Below are positions 18,569-27,189 of a DNA stretch of 64,000 nt, piece by piece. Positions within the stretch are counted from its first letter, which is position 1. Each line of letters opens with the position of its first letter. Origin of the DNA: Streptococcus vicugnae (GTDB taxonomy: Bacteria; Bacillota; Bacilli; Lactobacillales; Streptococcaceae); contig NZ_JAEMHW010000001.1 in NCBI RefSeq assembly GCF_016461705.1, forward strand, positions 372,001 to 436,000. Reading direction: 5' to 3'. The translations under genes and the position numbers were made by a program. The notes under the pieces were generated by a model. It had not been told where the DNA came from. It searched no databases and saw only the letters and a program-made list of their open reading frames with translations.

Positions 18569-19351
18569 ATGTCAGAAATTCGTGCTGAAAACATTTCTAT
18601 CTCTTATGATGATAAATCTGTGATTCAAGACTTGTCGACTCATATTGTTAACGGTAAAATCACAACTATCATTGGAGCTAATGGCTGCGGTAAATCCACT
18701 TTACTAAAAGCCTTAACACGTATTCAGGCAGTAAAATCTGGTCAAATTTTGATTGATGGTAAAGCTATTGCTGATTTACCAACTAAGGAAATTGCTAAAA
18801 AAATAGCTTTGCTCCCACAAGTACTTGAAGCTACTGAAGGCATTACAGTTTATGAACTTGTATCATACGGCCGTTTTCCTCACCAAAAGTATTTTGGACA
18901 ACTAAGTAACGATGATAAAGCTAAAATTAACTGGGCAATGGAAATGACAAAAATCACTGACCTTGCCAATGAAAAAGTCGATGCTCTCTCAGGAGGTCAG
19001 CGCCAACGTGTTTGGATTGCTATGGCATTAGCCCAAGATACAGAGACAATTTTTCTTGATGAACCTACAACTTATCTAGACATGAATCATCAATTGGAAA
19101 TTTTAGAATTACTCAAAAAACTCAATCAAGAAACCCGTAAAACTATCATTATGGTCTTACATGATTTGAATTTATCGGCACGTTTTTCAGATAACTTAAT
19201 TGCCATGAAAAACGGTGCTATTCAATATCACGGTCAGGTTGAAGAGGTTATGACAACTGATATTTTAAGAGATATTTTTAGCATCGAGGCACAGATCGTT
19301 CAAGATCCTATTCACAACTGTCCTATTTTGCTGACTTATCAGCTCACATAA
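18569..19351 (+). CDS. fhuC: Iron-siderophore ABC transporter ATPase
   Basis: A 260-residue FecE/FhuC-type ATPase. It has Walker A GANGCGKST near residue 37, signature LSGGQRQRVWIAMALAQ near 137, Walker B TIFLDEPTTYLD near 160 and H-loop MVLHDLNLSARF near 190. The VSYGRFPHQKYFG segment is typical of siderophore importers. It energises FhuBG. An AAGGAGG RBS is present. It is the first gene of fhuCDBG; the specific ligand (a ferric hydroxamate) is inferred from the family. Confidence 0.92.
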   Translation: MSEIRAENISISYDDKSVIQDLSTHIVNGKITTIIGANGCGKSTLLKALTRIQAVKSGQILIDGKAIADLPTKEIAKKIALLPQVLEATEGITVYELVSYGRFPHQKYFGQLSNDDKAKINWAMEMTKITDLANEKVDALSGGQRQRVWIAMALAQDTETIFLDEPTTYLDMNHQLEILELLKKLNQETRKTIIMVLHDLNLSARFSDNLIAMKNGAIQYHGQVEEVMTTDILRDIFSIEAQIVQDPIHNCPILLTYQLT

Positions 19352-19370
19352 ATATCAGGAGAACTTAGAC

Positions 19371-20303
19371 ATGAAAAAGTTTTTTGTCGCTTTAACAACA
19401 TTTCTAGCAACACTTATGCTGGTTGCTTGTCAAAATAACTCATCAACTTCAGATAGTACAGAACTATCAAGCATGCCTAAAATAACAGGATTTTCTTACC
19501 AGGGGGATATTCCTAAAAATCCTAAAAAAGTTGTCAACTTTGCTTACTCTTATACTGGCTATCTTCTTGAATTAGGAGTTAATGTGTCTAGTTATTCACT
19601 AGATTTAGAAAAGAATAGCCCAGCTTTTGGTAACCAATTGAAAGATGCTGTTCAATTAACTTCAGATGACACCGAAGCTATCGCTGCTCAAGAACCAGAC
19701 CTCATCATCGCCTTTTCAACTGATGAACACCTCAAAGAGCTAAAAGAGATTGCTCCTGTTTTGGTTATTGAATATGGTAAAAGTGATTACTTAGAAATGA
19801 TGACAAACCTAGGAAAAGTCTTTGGTAAAGAAGACAAAGCTAAAAAATGGCTTGATAACTGGAAAACTAAAACAGCCAAAGCTAAAGAAGAGCTATCACA
19901 ATACCTTGATCCATCAACCAGCTTTACTGTTATGGATTTCTATGATAAAAATATCTACCTCTACGGTAATAACTGGGGACGTGGTGGAGAATTGATTTAT
20001 GACTCACTAGGTTATACAGCCCCAGAAAAAGTAAAAAATGATGTTTTCAAAGCTGGTTGGTTTGGTATTTCACAAGAAGTTCTTGCCGATTATACTGGTG
20101 ACTATCTTGTTCTCAATGTTAGCAAAGATACCAAGGAAGCCGCTGCTTCACTAAAAGAAAGTGATATTTGGAAAAATATCCCAGCTGTTAAAAATCAAAA
20201 AGCTCTTGAAGTTGACGAAAATCTCTTCTACTTCTCTGACCCAATGTCACTCGACAAACAATTGGAAGCTTTTATATCAGCTATCAAAAAAGCTAACAGT
20301 TGA
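19371..20303 (+). CDS. fhuD: Iron-siderophore binding lipoprotein
   Basis: A 310-residue lipoprotein with signal peptide and lipobox LMLVAC (cysteine near residue 20), followed by a Ser/Thr-rich linker. The class III (FecB/FhuD) binding fold is indicated by KNPKKVVNFAYSYTGYLLELG, EAIAAQEPDLIIAF and the C-terminal PMSLDKQLEAFISA. It captures a ferric siderophore outside the cell for FhuBG. It lies 19 bases after fhuC with RBS AGGAG. Confidence 0.9.
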   Translation: MKKFFVALTTFLATLMLVACQNNSSTSDSTELSSMPKITGFSYQGDIPKNPKKVVNFAYSYTGYLLELGVNVSSYSLDLEKNSPAFGNQLKDAVQLTSDDTEAIAAQEPDLIIAFSTDEHLKELKEIAPVLVIEYGKSDYLEMMTNLGKVFGKEDKAKKWLDNWKTKTAKAKEELSQYLDPSTSFTVMDFYDKNIYLYGNNWGRGGELIYDSLGYTAPEKVKNDVFKAGWFGISQEVLADYTGDYLVLNVSKDTKEAAASLKESDIWKNIPAVKNQKALEVDENLFYFSDPMSLDKQLEAFISAIKKANS

Positions 20304-20337
20304 TAATTTTCAATCATTTCTCTGAAAAGGAAATACA

Positions 20338-21360
20338 ATGAAACAACCGTACCTTCTTATTCAGAAAAATAAGCCAAGTCAAACTTGGCTTGTTTTTTTC
20401 AGCATTAGTATCTTTTTTCTTCTAGGCTGGTACTTGAGCCTACGTTTTGGTGCTATTTCTTATTCAAACAAACAACTTTTGAGTGTTTTAAAAACACCAT
20501 TAACTGATTCTAGTTTGCAAGATGTCATTTTTGATTTGCGCTTACCGAGAACAATCGCTGCTATTTTAGTTGGAGCAGCCATGGCTCAAGCAGGTAGTAT
20601 TATCCAAGGGGTTACTCGAAATCCCATTGCCGATCCAGGGCTCCTTGGCATTAATGCTGGAGCTGGATTAGCCTTGATTGCTGGTTATGCTATTTTCGGT
20701 AGCATGCACTACAGCCTAATTCTGATACTTTGTCTCCTTGGAGCAGGTATTGCTGCTTGTCTGATTTTCGGTATTGCCTATCATCCCCAAAAGGGATATC
20801 AGCAAGTTCGACTTATTTTAGCAGGGGCTATGATTTCAACTCTTTTTTCATCTCTTGGACAAGCTCTAACACTATATTTTGATTTATCAAAAGCAGTGAT
20901 TGGTTGGCAAGCAGGTGGACTAGCGCAGACCAATTGGAGAATGCTTGCAATTATTGCACCTTTCATTATTATTGGTTTGCTACTAGCACAGCTAATGGCT
21001 CACCAGTTGACCATTTTAGGTCTCAATGAAACAGTCGCTAAATCGTTAGGACAGAGAACACTTACTGTCACTATTAGTCTTCTCAGCATTGTCCTGATCT
21101 TATCTGCTGCTGCCGTCGCTCTTGTTGGAAGTCTTGCTTTTGTAGGGCTTATCATTCCTCATTTTATCAAGATGTTTGTGGCTAGAGATTATCGTATAAT
21201 TCTTCCTTTAACAGCATTTGCTGGTAGCACTTTTATGCTTTGGGTGGATTTAGTATGCCGTACCATCAACCCACCAGCTGAAACTCCTCTTAGTGCTATT
21301 ATCAGTATCGTTGGGCTACCTTGCTTTCTTTGGTTAGTCCGAAAGGGGGAACATCTATGA
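20338..21360 (+). CDS. fhuB: Iron-siderophore ABC transporter permease
   Basis: A 340-residue FecCD-family permease with about ten membrane helices. Conserved segments include LPRTIAAILVGAAMAQAGSIIQGVTRNPIADPGLLGINAGA near residue 70 and VGSLAFVGLIIPHFIK near 265, the loop that docks the ATPase. It forms a heterodimer with FhuG. Its stop overlaps the fhuG start as ATGA (21357-21360), so translation is coupled. Confidence 0.93.
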   Translation: MKQPYLLIQKNKPSQTWLVFFSISIFFLLGWYLSLRFGAISYSNKQLLSVLKTPLTDSSLQDVIFDLRLPRTIAAILVGAAMAQAGSIIQGVTRNPIADPGLLGINAGAGLALIAGYAIFGSMHYSLILILCLLGAGIAACLIFGIAYHPQKGYQQVRLILAGAMISTLFSSLGQALTLYFDLSKAVIGWQAGGLAQTNWRMLAIIAPFIIIGLLLAQLMAHQLTILGLNETVAKSLGQRTLTVTISLLSIVLILSAAAVALVGSLAFVGLIIPHFIKMFVARDYRIILPLTAFAGSTFMLWVDLVCRTINPPAETPLSAIISIVGLPCFLWLVRKGEHL

Positions 21361-22358
21361 AATTTCAAACAAGATGGATTAGCCAATTCGCTTTTCTTCT
21401 CCTTATTTTGCTGCTCGTTTTTCTCTGTTCCTTATCAATAGGCTATGCTAATACATCTTTTATTAAAGTTATCGAGGTCTTTTTAGGCCAATCAGACGCC
21501 ACTATGTCTTTGATTGTTCTGAAAATTAGACTTCCTCGAATTTTAGCCTGTATGATTGGTGGTGGCTCACTTGCCATGGCAGGCGTCTTGCTACAAACAC
21601 TTACTAAAAATCCACTGGCCGACTCTGGGATTTTAGGGATTAATGCTGGGGCTGGATTGGTCATTGCGATAATGGTAGGTGTCTTAGATATCACAAATCC
21701 AGCTAGCCTTGCACTAATGCCTTTCTTAGCTATACTTGGTGCTCTGTTAACCATCTGCACAGTATACGCCGTTTCTTATCAAAGGCATCAACCGATTCGT
21801 CCAATACGGTTAATCATCTCAGGTGTGGGAATATCAAGCCTGCTCTCAGGTATCATGGTTTCTATTATTGCAAATCTTGACATTGGTAAAACTGAGTATA
21901 TTGTCTCATGGTTAAGTGGTAAGGTAACTGGTGGTAACTGGCAAATCTTGGTGATTTTTACACCTTTATTAATCATCACTTGGGGAATTACTTACTGGCG
22001 CAGTTATCGTCTTAACATGATGATGTTCAGTGAAGAAACAAGCATTACACTTGGACTTAATATAAAAAATGAGCGCCTTTGGACACTCATCTTATCAACA
22101 ACTTTAGCCGCACTTAGTGTGGTTTTAGTTGGTAATATTACTTTTGTCGGACTACTAGCTGGTCATATCACACACCGCTTACTTGGCAACGATCATCGCC
22201 TCATCTTACCAGCTAGTATGCTCACTGGAATGATACTACTTCTCATCGCAGATACTATTGGGCGTAGCTTACTTGTTGGAACAGGTATTCCAACAGGAAT
22301 TATCATCTCAGTAATTGGAGCACCTTATTTCCTTTATCTCATGATAAAAACAGCATAA
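21357..22358 (+). CDS. fhuG: Iron-siderophore ABC transporter permease
   Basis: A FecCD-family permease of about 333 residues, parallel to FhuB: LPRILACMIGGGSLAMAGVLLQTLTKNPLADSGILGINAGAG and VGNITFVGLLAGHITHRLLG. I placed the start at the ATG at 21357 inside the overlapping fhuB stop; AAGGGGGA lies 7 bases upstream. A longer open frame begins inside fhuB and is not supported. It is the last gene of the fhu operon and ends at a tandem repeat and terminator. Confidence 0.92.
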   Translation: MKFQTRWISQFAFLLLILLLVFLCSLSIGYANTSFIKVIEVFLGQSDATMSLIVLKIRLPRILACMIGGGSLAMAGVLLQTLTKNPLADSGILGINAGAGLVIAIMVGVLDITNPASLALMPFLAILGALLTICTVYAVSYQRHQPIRPIRLIISGVGISSLLSGIMVSIIANLDIGKTEYIVSWLSGKVTGGNWQILVIFTPLLIITWGITYWRSYRLNMMMFSEETSITLGLNIKNERLWTLILSTTLAALSVVLVGNITFVGLLAGHITHRLLGNDHRLILPASMLTGMILLLIADTIGRSLLVGTGIPTGIIISVIGAPYFLYLMIKTA

Positions 22359-22480
22359 ACTGCCCACTGGACCTAACTCGCTTTCTTATTTCTTAGCTCG
22401 TGAAAAAAACTGTCCACTGGACTTAACTCGCTCTTCTATTTCTTGGCTCGTGAAAAAACTGTCCACTGGACAGTTTTTTT
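22358..22480 (+). repeat. 50-bp tandem repeat ending in a terminator
   Basis: Units begin at about 22358, 22408 and 22457. Each carries AACTGYCCACTGGAC; the first two continue with YTAACTCGCT, a pyrimidine-rich stretch, TTCTTRGCTCGTGAAAA, and the third is cut short. The third unit completes a palindrome and becomes the terminator. The first two differ from each other at only a few positions. Confidence 0.88.
22453..22479. terminator. Bidirectional terminator between fhuG and the DUF1803 gene
   Basis: AAAAAACTGTCC (22453-22464) and GGACAGTTTTTT (22468-22479) are perfect 12-base arms with a 3-base loop. It serves fhuG on the plus strand and the convergent minus gene, whose stop codon abuts it. 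Confidence 0.93.
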
Positions 22481-23135
22481 AATCTTTACTTGTAAAAACT
22501 AGAGTTTCTTTATCAAAGCTCATATTTAATTGGTATTTACCTTGATCATTTTTTCGGATATAATCCAATTTTTCCAAAGCTTCCACAAAAATATCAGGTC
22601 GTTTTTGTGCGACTTCGTCTTTTCTAGCAAATTTCAAAAGAAAAGTTGTCATGTATTTCAAGGCGTACTGTGGATTAACATCTCCAAGTAAGTCAAATAA
22701 AGGCTCTTGCGCTTCAGACATTGGTAAATTATCAGCTAATTTGAAAAAATAATTTGCAAGCGTTAATTCGCTTCTAGCAATGCTTGTTTTTTCAATAAGT
22801 ACCAAATCGTTAGTCTCATTAGTCAGACGTGTCTCAAAAGATAATGCCATCAACTCATCATAAATAGCACTTTGGTCATCTACAAAAATCTGACTGTCTA
22901 AGTCAATAGTTTCTAAAGAATTTAGTAAGTCAAAACCAATTGTATAACGTTTATTGTCACGAACAATGTAGCCTGCTTGGACATATTCTTCAATCAAGCG
23001 ATCAATCTTTGGCACATCTTGAAAATTGGCTTTGATTTGACGTAAGGTCACATCATCTGTCTGGTAAAGAAAATTAGCCAAATCCTTAAAAAAAGTTTGA
23101 CGTGTTAATTTATCTGGATTAAAAATCTTAATCAT
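22479..23135 (-). CDS. DUF1803-type streptococcal protein
   Basis: A 218-residue cytosolic protein starting MIKIFNPDKLTRQTFFKDLA, which I associate with the DUF1803 family seen in streptococci. The N-terminal part looks like a helical, winged-helix-like region (DVTLRQIKANFQDVPKIDRLIEEYVQAGYI); the rest has no recognisable motif. Function is unknown. It overlaps the broken P60-like gene by 8 bases upstream, so the two were probably co-transcribed. Confidence 0.65.
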   Translation of the reverse strand: MIKIFNPDKLTRQTFFKDLANFLYQTDDVTLRQIKANFQDVPKIDRLIEEYVQAGYIVRDNKRYTIGFDLLNSLETIDLDSQIFVDDQSAIYDELMALSFETRLTNETNDLVLIEKTSIARSELTLANYFFKLADNLPMSEAQEPLFDLLGDVNPQYALKYMTTFLLKFARKDEVAQKRPDIFVEALEKLDYIRKNDQGKYQLNMSFDKETLVFTSKD

Positions 23136-23644
23136 GTAATTCTCCTAAATAGTGTAAATACTCTGATTGCGATAGCTGACTAGGGTTCGTCCCTGCTTTG
23201 TTTAACGGTACAGCAAGACCAAGCTGCTCATAGTAAAACTGCCAAAAATCAGAAATCGTATGCTTATCATCCCCAAATTGCATTGGAATGGTTTCAAAAA
23301 TCGGTAAAATTTCTGCGATATACTGTGAACAATAATAGCAACCATTATCCGGATAAAAACTGTGATTGTAAGGTCTGCCCAGCAAATGCTCCGCTGCTGC
23401 CTGAACCTGCTCAGCCTTAATCCTAGGATAACGGTAAACAAAAATCCTATGCTGCTTCGTTTTCAAAAATTCCCTTAACTGCTGTTTAATAACACCTTTA
23501 TCCTTGGTCGCATGATAAATCATCTGATTAAATATAAATGCCAACATGACTATACTGCCCTGTTGCCTCCTGAATAGCTTGCGACATCTCTTGGTTTCCA
23601 CGCATAAAGAGCAAATCACCAGCTTGCAATTCTCGTAATTTCAT
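23128..23644 (-). pseudogene. YiiX/NlpC-P60-like cysteine hydrolase, frameshifted
   Basis: From ATG 23642-23644 one frame gives MKLRELQAGDLLFMRGNQEM, then SQAIQEATGQYSHVGIYI and a stop. The next frame continues QMIYHATKDKGVIKQQLREF to the normal end, including GCYYCSQYIAEILPIF. Joining them by dropping one base in the AAA run at 23530-23532 yields HVGIYINQMIYHATK, the family pattern. HV is the expected catalytic-His region, and the cysteine lies near YCSQ, though these hydrolases are circularly permuted. So a full gene is split by a one-base insertion. The downstream DUF1803 gene overlaps it by 8 bases. Confidence 0.8.
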
Positions 23645-23752
23645 ATGTTCATTGTAACAAAAAACAAGAATGACTGCTATAAGAAGATAAGCTTCACTTT
23701 TAATAAGTTTTTATCTTTGAAGAACTTTTGAGGTCTATGCTATAATGCCAGT

Positions 23753-24484
23753 ATGAAAATATTAATTCCTAACGCCAAAGAATTACATACCAACCAAGAT
23801 GCTTTTCCAAGCCAACCATTATCTGCCAAGAGCCAAGTAGTGCTCAAAACCTTACAAGAATACCCCGCCGAAAATTTGGCTAATTTCTACAAAATCAATT
23901 TAAGTAAAGCTGACCAAGAATGGACACGTTGGCAACGTCTAGCGGGTAAACAAGCCAAAAACTATCCCGCATGGCTATTATATGACGGTCTCATGTATCG
24001 GTATATGAAACGAACTCAGGTAACCGAAGCGGAGCGACATTATCTTGATAACCATCTTCGTATCGCTACTGCCTTATACGGTTTAATCAGTCCCATGACG
24101 TTAATCGCACCACATCGCCTTGATTTTCAAGGCAATCTCAAAATCAATGGTACCTCATTGAAACAATTCTGGCGAAAATCATATGATGAACAAGTTCAAG
24201 AAGATGACCTTATCATTTCACTCCTATCATCAGAATTTGAGCAAGTTTTCTCTCCAAATATCCGCAAACGCATGGTTAAAATTGTCTTTATGGAAAATAG
24301 AAACGGAAAGCCAAAAGTTCACTCAACCATTTCTAAAAAAGGACGTGGTCGTTTGGTCTCACTAATGGCTGAAAAACAAATTAAAACGCTTGATGCCATC
24401 AAAACATTAACTTTCGATGGTTTCGTATTTTCCAAAGACCATTCAGACGACAAAACACTCACCTTTATCCGAAATGGGGAATAA
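23753..24484 (+). CDS. yaaA: YaaA family peroxide-stress protein
   Basis: A 243-residue protein of the DUF328/UPF0246 family, starting MKILIPNAKELHTNQDAFPS with further conserved KAIYDGLMY-like (WLLYDGLMYRYM) and GLISPMTLIAPHRLDF segments. E. coli YaaA lowers free iron and limits oxidative DNA damage; the streptococcal protein is assumed similar, not proven. It is monocistronic between the frameshifted P60 gene and the convergent ppaC. Confidence 0.9.
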   Translation: MKILIPNAKELHTNQDAFPSQPLSAKSQVVLKTLQEYPAENLANFYKINLSKADQEWTRWQRLAGKQAKNYPAWLLYDGLMYRYMKRTQVTEAERHYLDNHLRIATALYGLISPMTLIAPHRLDFQGNLKINGTSLKQFWRKSYDEQVQEDDLIISLLSSEFEQVFSPNIRKRMVKIVFMENRNGKPKVHSTISKKGRGRLVSLMAEKQIKTLDAIKTLTFDGFVFSKDHSDDKTLTFIRNGE

Positions 24485-24514
24485 AAAAGACGACTAACAA
24501 ATGTCGCCTTTTTT
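24483..24514. terminator. Bidirectional terminator between yaaA and ppaC
   Basis: Arms 24483-24494 and 24503-24514 (AAAAAAG-CGAC against GTCG-CTTTTTT, one internal mismatch) form a hairpin with an 8-base loop and T-runs in both directions. Confidence 0.82.
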
Positions 24515-24533
24515 ATTTTATGTTGCCAATTAA

Positions 24534-25466
24534 TTAAGCGTTGAAGCTTTCAGTCAATTGTGGGACAACTTGTTTTTTACGCGAAACTGCACCAGCAAGG
24601 AATGCGTGGTTGTTTTCAAGTTTGAAGTTGAAGGCAGCTTCAACTTTATCCATATTAGCACCAAGTGCCAAAATTTCTGAGTTTGAGTTAAGGATATCAG
24701 TAATCATAAGAACAAAGTCAGAGTAACCGTTAGCAGAGATTGCAGCTGTCATAGCAGCTTCGATTTCTGATTGACGTTCAAGAACTTCGTTGATGTCAAC
24801 TGTGTTAACTTGTGCAACACGAACTTGGTTTCCGTTAAGTTCAAATGATTTTGCATCGATATCAATCAATTCTTCAGCAGATTTTGTTGCCAAGTTTGTA
24901 CCAGCTTTAAGCAATGCCAAACCATATTCTTCAAGGTTAACACCTGCGATTTCTGCCAAGTCAGCAGCAACAGCTGGGTCAGTTGCGTGAGTTGTTGGTG
25001 ATTTAAGAAGAAGTGTATCTGAAATCAAACCAGACAAAAGCAATCCAGCCATTTCTTTAGGAATAACAACATTGTTTTCTTTGTATAGACGGTAAACAAT
25101 TGATGAAGCTGAACCAACTGGTTCTAAACGCATGTAAAGTGGGTTAGCAGTTTCAAAGTTAGAAACACGGTGGTGGTCAATCACTTCAACAACTTCAACG
25201 TCACGAATATCTGAGATTGATTGTTGGAATTCATTGTGGTCTGTCAAAATAACTTGGTCAGCACCTTCTGCTTTAGCTGATTCAACAACACGTGGTGCTT
25301 CTACACCAAAGTAGTTCAATGCAAAAGTTGTTTCTTCATTTGGAGTTCCAAGAGCAACAGCTTCAGCATCTACACCAAGTTCACGTTTCAAGTATACGTA
25401 TGCGATTGATGAACCAAGCGCATCAGAGTCTGGATTTTGGTGACCAAAAACTAAAATTTTAGACAT
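24534..25466 (-). CDS. ppaC: Manganese-dependent inorganic pyrophosphatase
   Basis: A 310-residue family II pyrophosphatase. The DHH domain has the metal ligands in [12 protein letters not shown] (residues 6-17), DHNEF and the VIDHHR motif near 97; the C-terminal DHHA2 domain ends in [12 protein letters not shown] with the substrate-binding RKKQ. It drives biosynthesis by hydrolysing PPi. The ATG at 25464-25466 has the RBS ATGAGGT; a longer frame upstream has no homology and is rejected. Confidence 0.97.
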   Translation of the reverse strand: MSKILVFGHQNPDSDALGSSIAYVYLKRELGVDAEAVALGTPNEETTFALNYFGVEAPRVVESAKAEGADQVILTDHNEFQQSISDIRDVEVVEVIDHHRVSNFETANPLYMRLEPVGSASSIVYRLYKENNVVIPKEMAGLLLSGLISDTLLLKSPTTHATDPAVAADLAEIAGVNLEEYGLALLKAGTNLATKSAEELIDIDAKSFELNGNQVRVAQVNTVDINEVLERQSEIEAAMTAAISANGYSDFVLMITDILNSNSEILALGANMDKVEAAFNFKLENNHAFLAGAVSRKKQVVPQLTESFNA

Positions 25467-25561
25467 GTTTTTTACCTCATAATAATTATTTATTCTTATT
25501 TTAGCAAAATTTAAGGGAGATAGCAAAACTAGCAGACGCTTTTCCCGCATTATTCCTGCAA

Positions 25562-25613
25562 AAAAAGCACCTTTATCAGCAACTCTCAGCAGTTGATGAT
25601 AAAAATGCTTTCA
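25562..25613 (-). terminator. Terminator after the unknown membrane-protein gene
   Basis: An imperfect long hairpin: GCA.CTTTATCA.CAACT pairs with AGTTG..GATAAA..TGC around a 6-base loop, followed on the minus strand by T-rich sequence. It sits directly after the stop of the 25617 gene. Confidence 0.65.
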
Positions 25614-25616
25614 TTT

Positions 25617-26258
25617 TTATTCATTTTCTTTTATCTCTTTTGCAGAATCATCATGAGGATTTTCTGAAATAGTGGCACTAATTTCTGAAGCTTTTTCAGA
25701 TATATCATCCTTCTTACCATACTTTTCCTGTTCTAAAGCAAGGCGCAAAAGACGCTCTTCTTCCTCACGATTTTCTTGATTTCTGATAGCTTCTTGTCTC
25801 TTACGATAAGCCATAAATTTTCGACTATTATCCACAATATGTAGATTTTTAATGCCTTTAGCAAGCAAGCGCCAAATAAAAGTAATCAATGACTCAAGTA
25901 AGAGTAATAATTCAATCACAACAACACCCAGCAAACTCCAGGCCATAAATAGCGTCACTAGTAGCTGTGAAAAAATCTTTTTAAGATTTCCTAAATCATT
26001 ATTATGAATAGATAAAGTTTCCAAGAAAAGATTCAAAATACCTTGTAAAAGACCTGATTTAACAGATTTATCACTGTTCAAATCCATTTCTTCTTGACTT
26101 GGCATCACCAAAACAATATCACCGTCTTGGATATAATCCACTCTATCTCCTAATGTAATATCAAAATCAAATAAGTCACGCGCTAACTTTTTTATTTTAC
26201 CATCTTGTGTCAAATAAACGAACTGATCGTCAAATTTTAAAACTTTGTAACTGTTCAT
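25617..26258 (-). CDS. Membrane protein of unknown function
   Basis: About 213 residues, not recognised. Residues 1-65 look like a small beta-rich domain (YKVLKFDDQFVYLTQDGKIK; GDRVDYIQDGDIVLVMP). Residues about 95-130 contain one or two hydrophobic segments (LLVTLFMAWSLLGVVVIELL, LLLESLITFIWRLL). Residues 140-185 are a strongly charged, probably coiled-coil helix, and the tail is acidic. ATG 26256-26258 follows AAGGTGG; a GTG three codons earlier is the alternative. It lies downstream of pflA on the same strand. No function is proposed. Confidence 0.75.
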   Translation of the reverse strand: MNSYKVLKFDDQFVYLTQDGKIKKLARDLFDFDITLGDRVDYIQDGDIVLVMPSQEEMDLNSDKSVKSGLLQGILNLFLETLSIHNNDLGNLKKIFSQLLVTLFMAWSLLGVVVIELLLLLESLITFIWRLLAKGIKNLHIVDNSRKFMAYRKRQEAIRNQENREEEERLLRLALEQEKYGKKDDISEKASEISATISENPHDDSAKEIKENE

Positions 26259-26318
26259 AGTGTCCACCTTGTGATAGAGCTTATCAAAGATTCATCTTAA
26301 TGTCAATAGTCATACTGT

Positions 26319-27107
26319 CTAGTGATGAATACGTTTCATGTATTCCGTATAAGACTCAGTGTGCATAAGGTCTTTTGCATTTTGGACACGTTCTTTCGTT
26401 GGCGGTTTGACGCCTTCAAGGGTATAAGGAATTCCCAATTCACGCCACTTGAATTCGCCTAAGGTATGGTAAGGTAAGATTTCAAACTTATCAACATTTT
26501 TAAGCGTTGCTACAAACTTACCTAATTCGATTAAATCATCATCAAAGTCCGTTAAACCAGGAACCAAAACGTGACGAATCCATACTGGAACTCCCTTATC
26601 AGACAAATAACGCGCAAAAGCTAAAATATTGGTATTTGGTTGACGTGTTACAACAATATGTTGTTTAGGATTGATTTCTTTTAAATCCAAAAGCACAAGG
26701 TCAGTAACAGCTAACAATTTATCAACAATTTCATGGTATTCTGGTGTATCTCGAAAAGTAAACCCACATGTATCAAGGGTGCAATGGATTCCCAGTTCTT
26801 TTGCTTTGGTAAATAGCGCTGTAACAAAGTCAATCTGAAGCATCGCTTCCCCTCCTGAAACTGTGATACCACCTGTATCACCCCAGAAATGTCTATAACG
26901 CAAAGCTTCTGCCAATACATCGTCTACAGTGCGTTCACGTGAATTATTTGTCTCTAATGCCCAAGTATCGGGATTGTGACAATATTGGCAACGCATCTTG
27001 CAGCCTTGCATAAAAATGACAAAGCGAACACCAGGACCATCAACAGATCCAAAGCTTTCTGTTGAATGAATCATCCCTGTCACTTTTCCGTAGTCAATTT
27101 CAGTCAT
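26319..27107 (-). CDS. pflA: Pyruvate formate-lyase activating enzyme
   Basis: A 262-residue radical SAM glycyl-radical activase. The [4Fe-4S] motif C-x3-C-x2-C is at Cys36, Cys40 and Cys43 (GCKMRCQYCHNPDTW). The GGE motif for SAM (VSGGEAMLQ) and DLKEINPKQH, both typical of PflA, follow. It installs the glycyl radical on PFL for anaerobic mixed-acid fermentation. The pfl structural gene is not in the window. It lies between two unrelated minus-strand genes with a terminator upstream at 27163-27189. Confidence 0.95.
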   Translation of the reverse strand: MTEIDYGKVTGMIHSTESFGSVDGPGVRFVIFMQGCKMRCQYCHNPDTWALETNNSRERTVDDVLAEALRYRHFWGDTGGITVSGGEAMLQIDFVTALFTKAKELGIHCTLDTCGFTFRDTPEYHEIVDKLLAVTDLVLLDLKEINPKQHIVVTRQPNTNILAFARYLSDKGVPVWIRHVLVPGLTDFDDDLIELGKFVATLKNVDKFEILPYHTLGEFKWRELGIPYTLEGVKPPTKERVQNAKDLMHTESYTEYMKRIHH

Positions 27108-27162
27108 TTTCTATCATCCTTTGTAACCGTTTTTCTAATTTTCATTATACCATTTTCCAAAG

Positions 27163-27189
27163 AAAAAAGACTAAGTCAAGCTTAGTCTT
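27163..27189 (-). terminator. Terminator of the CorC-like gene
   Basis: AAGACTAAG and CTTAGTCTT (27167-27175, 27181-27189) are perfect 9-base arms with a 5-base loop and a T-run on the minus strand. The stem overlaps the last codons of the CorC-like gene. Confidence 0.85.

Noticed and set aside
22358-22480. Possible CRISPR-like array
   Set aside because: Only two to three contiguous 50-bp units with no unique spacers and no cas genes; it is a tandem repeat with a terminator.
24541-24990. Plus-strand reading frames opposite ppaC
   Set aside because: They are antisense shadows of a well-supported gene, with no RBS or homology. The same holds for the other short frames inside genes across the window.
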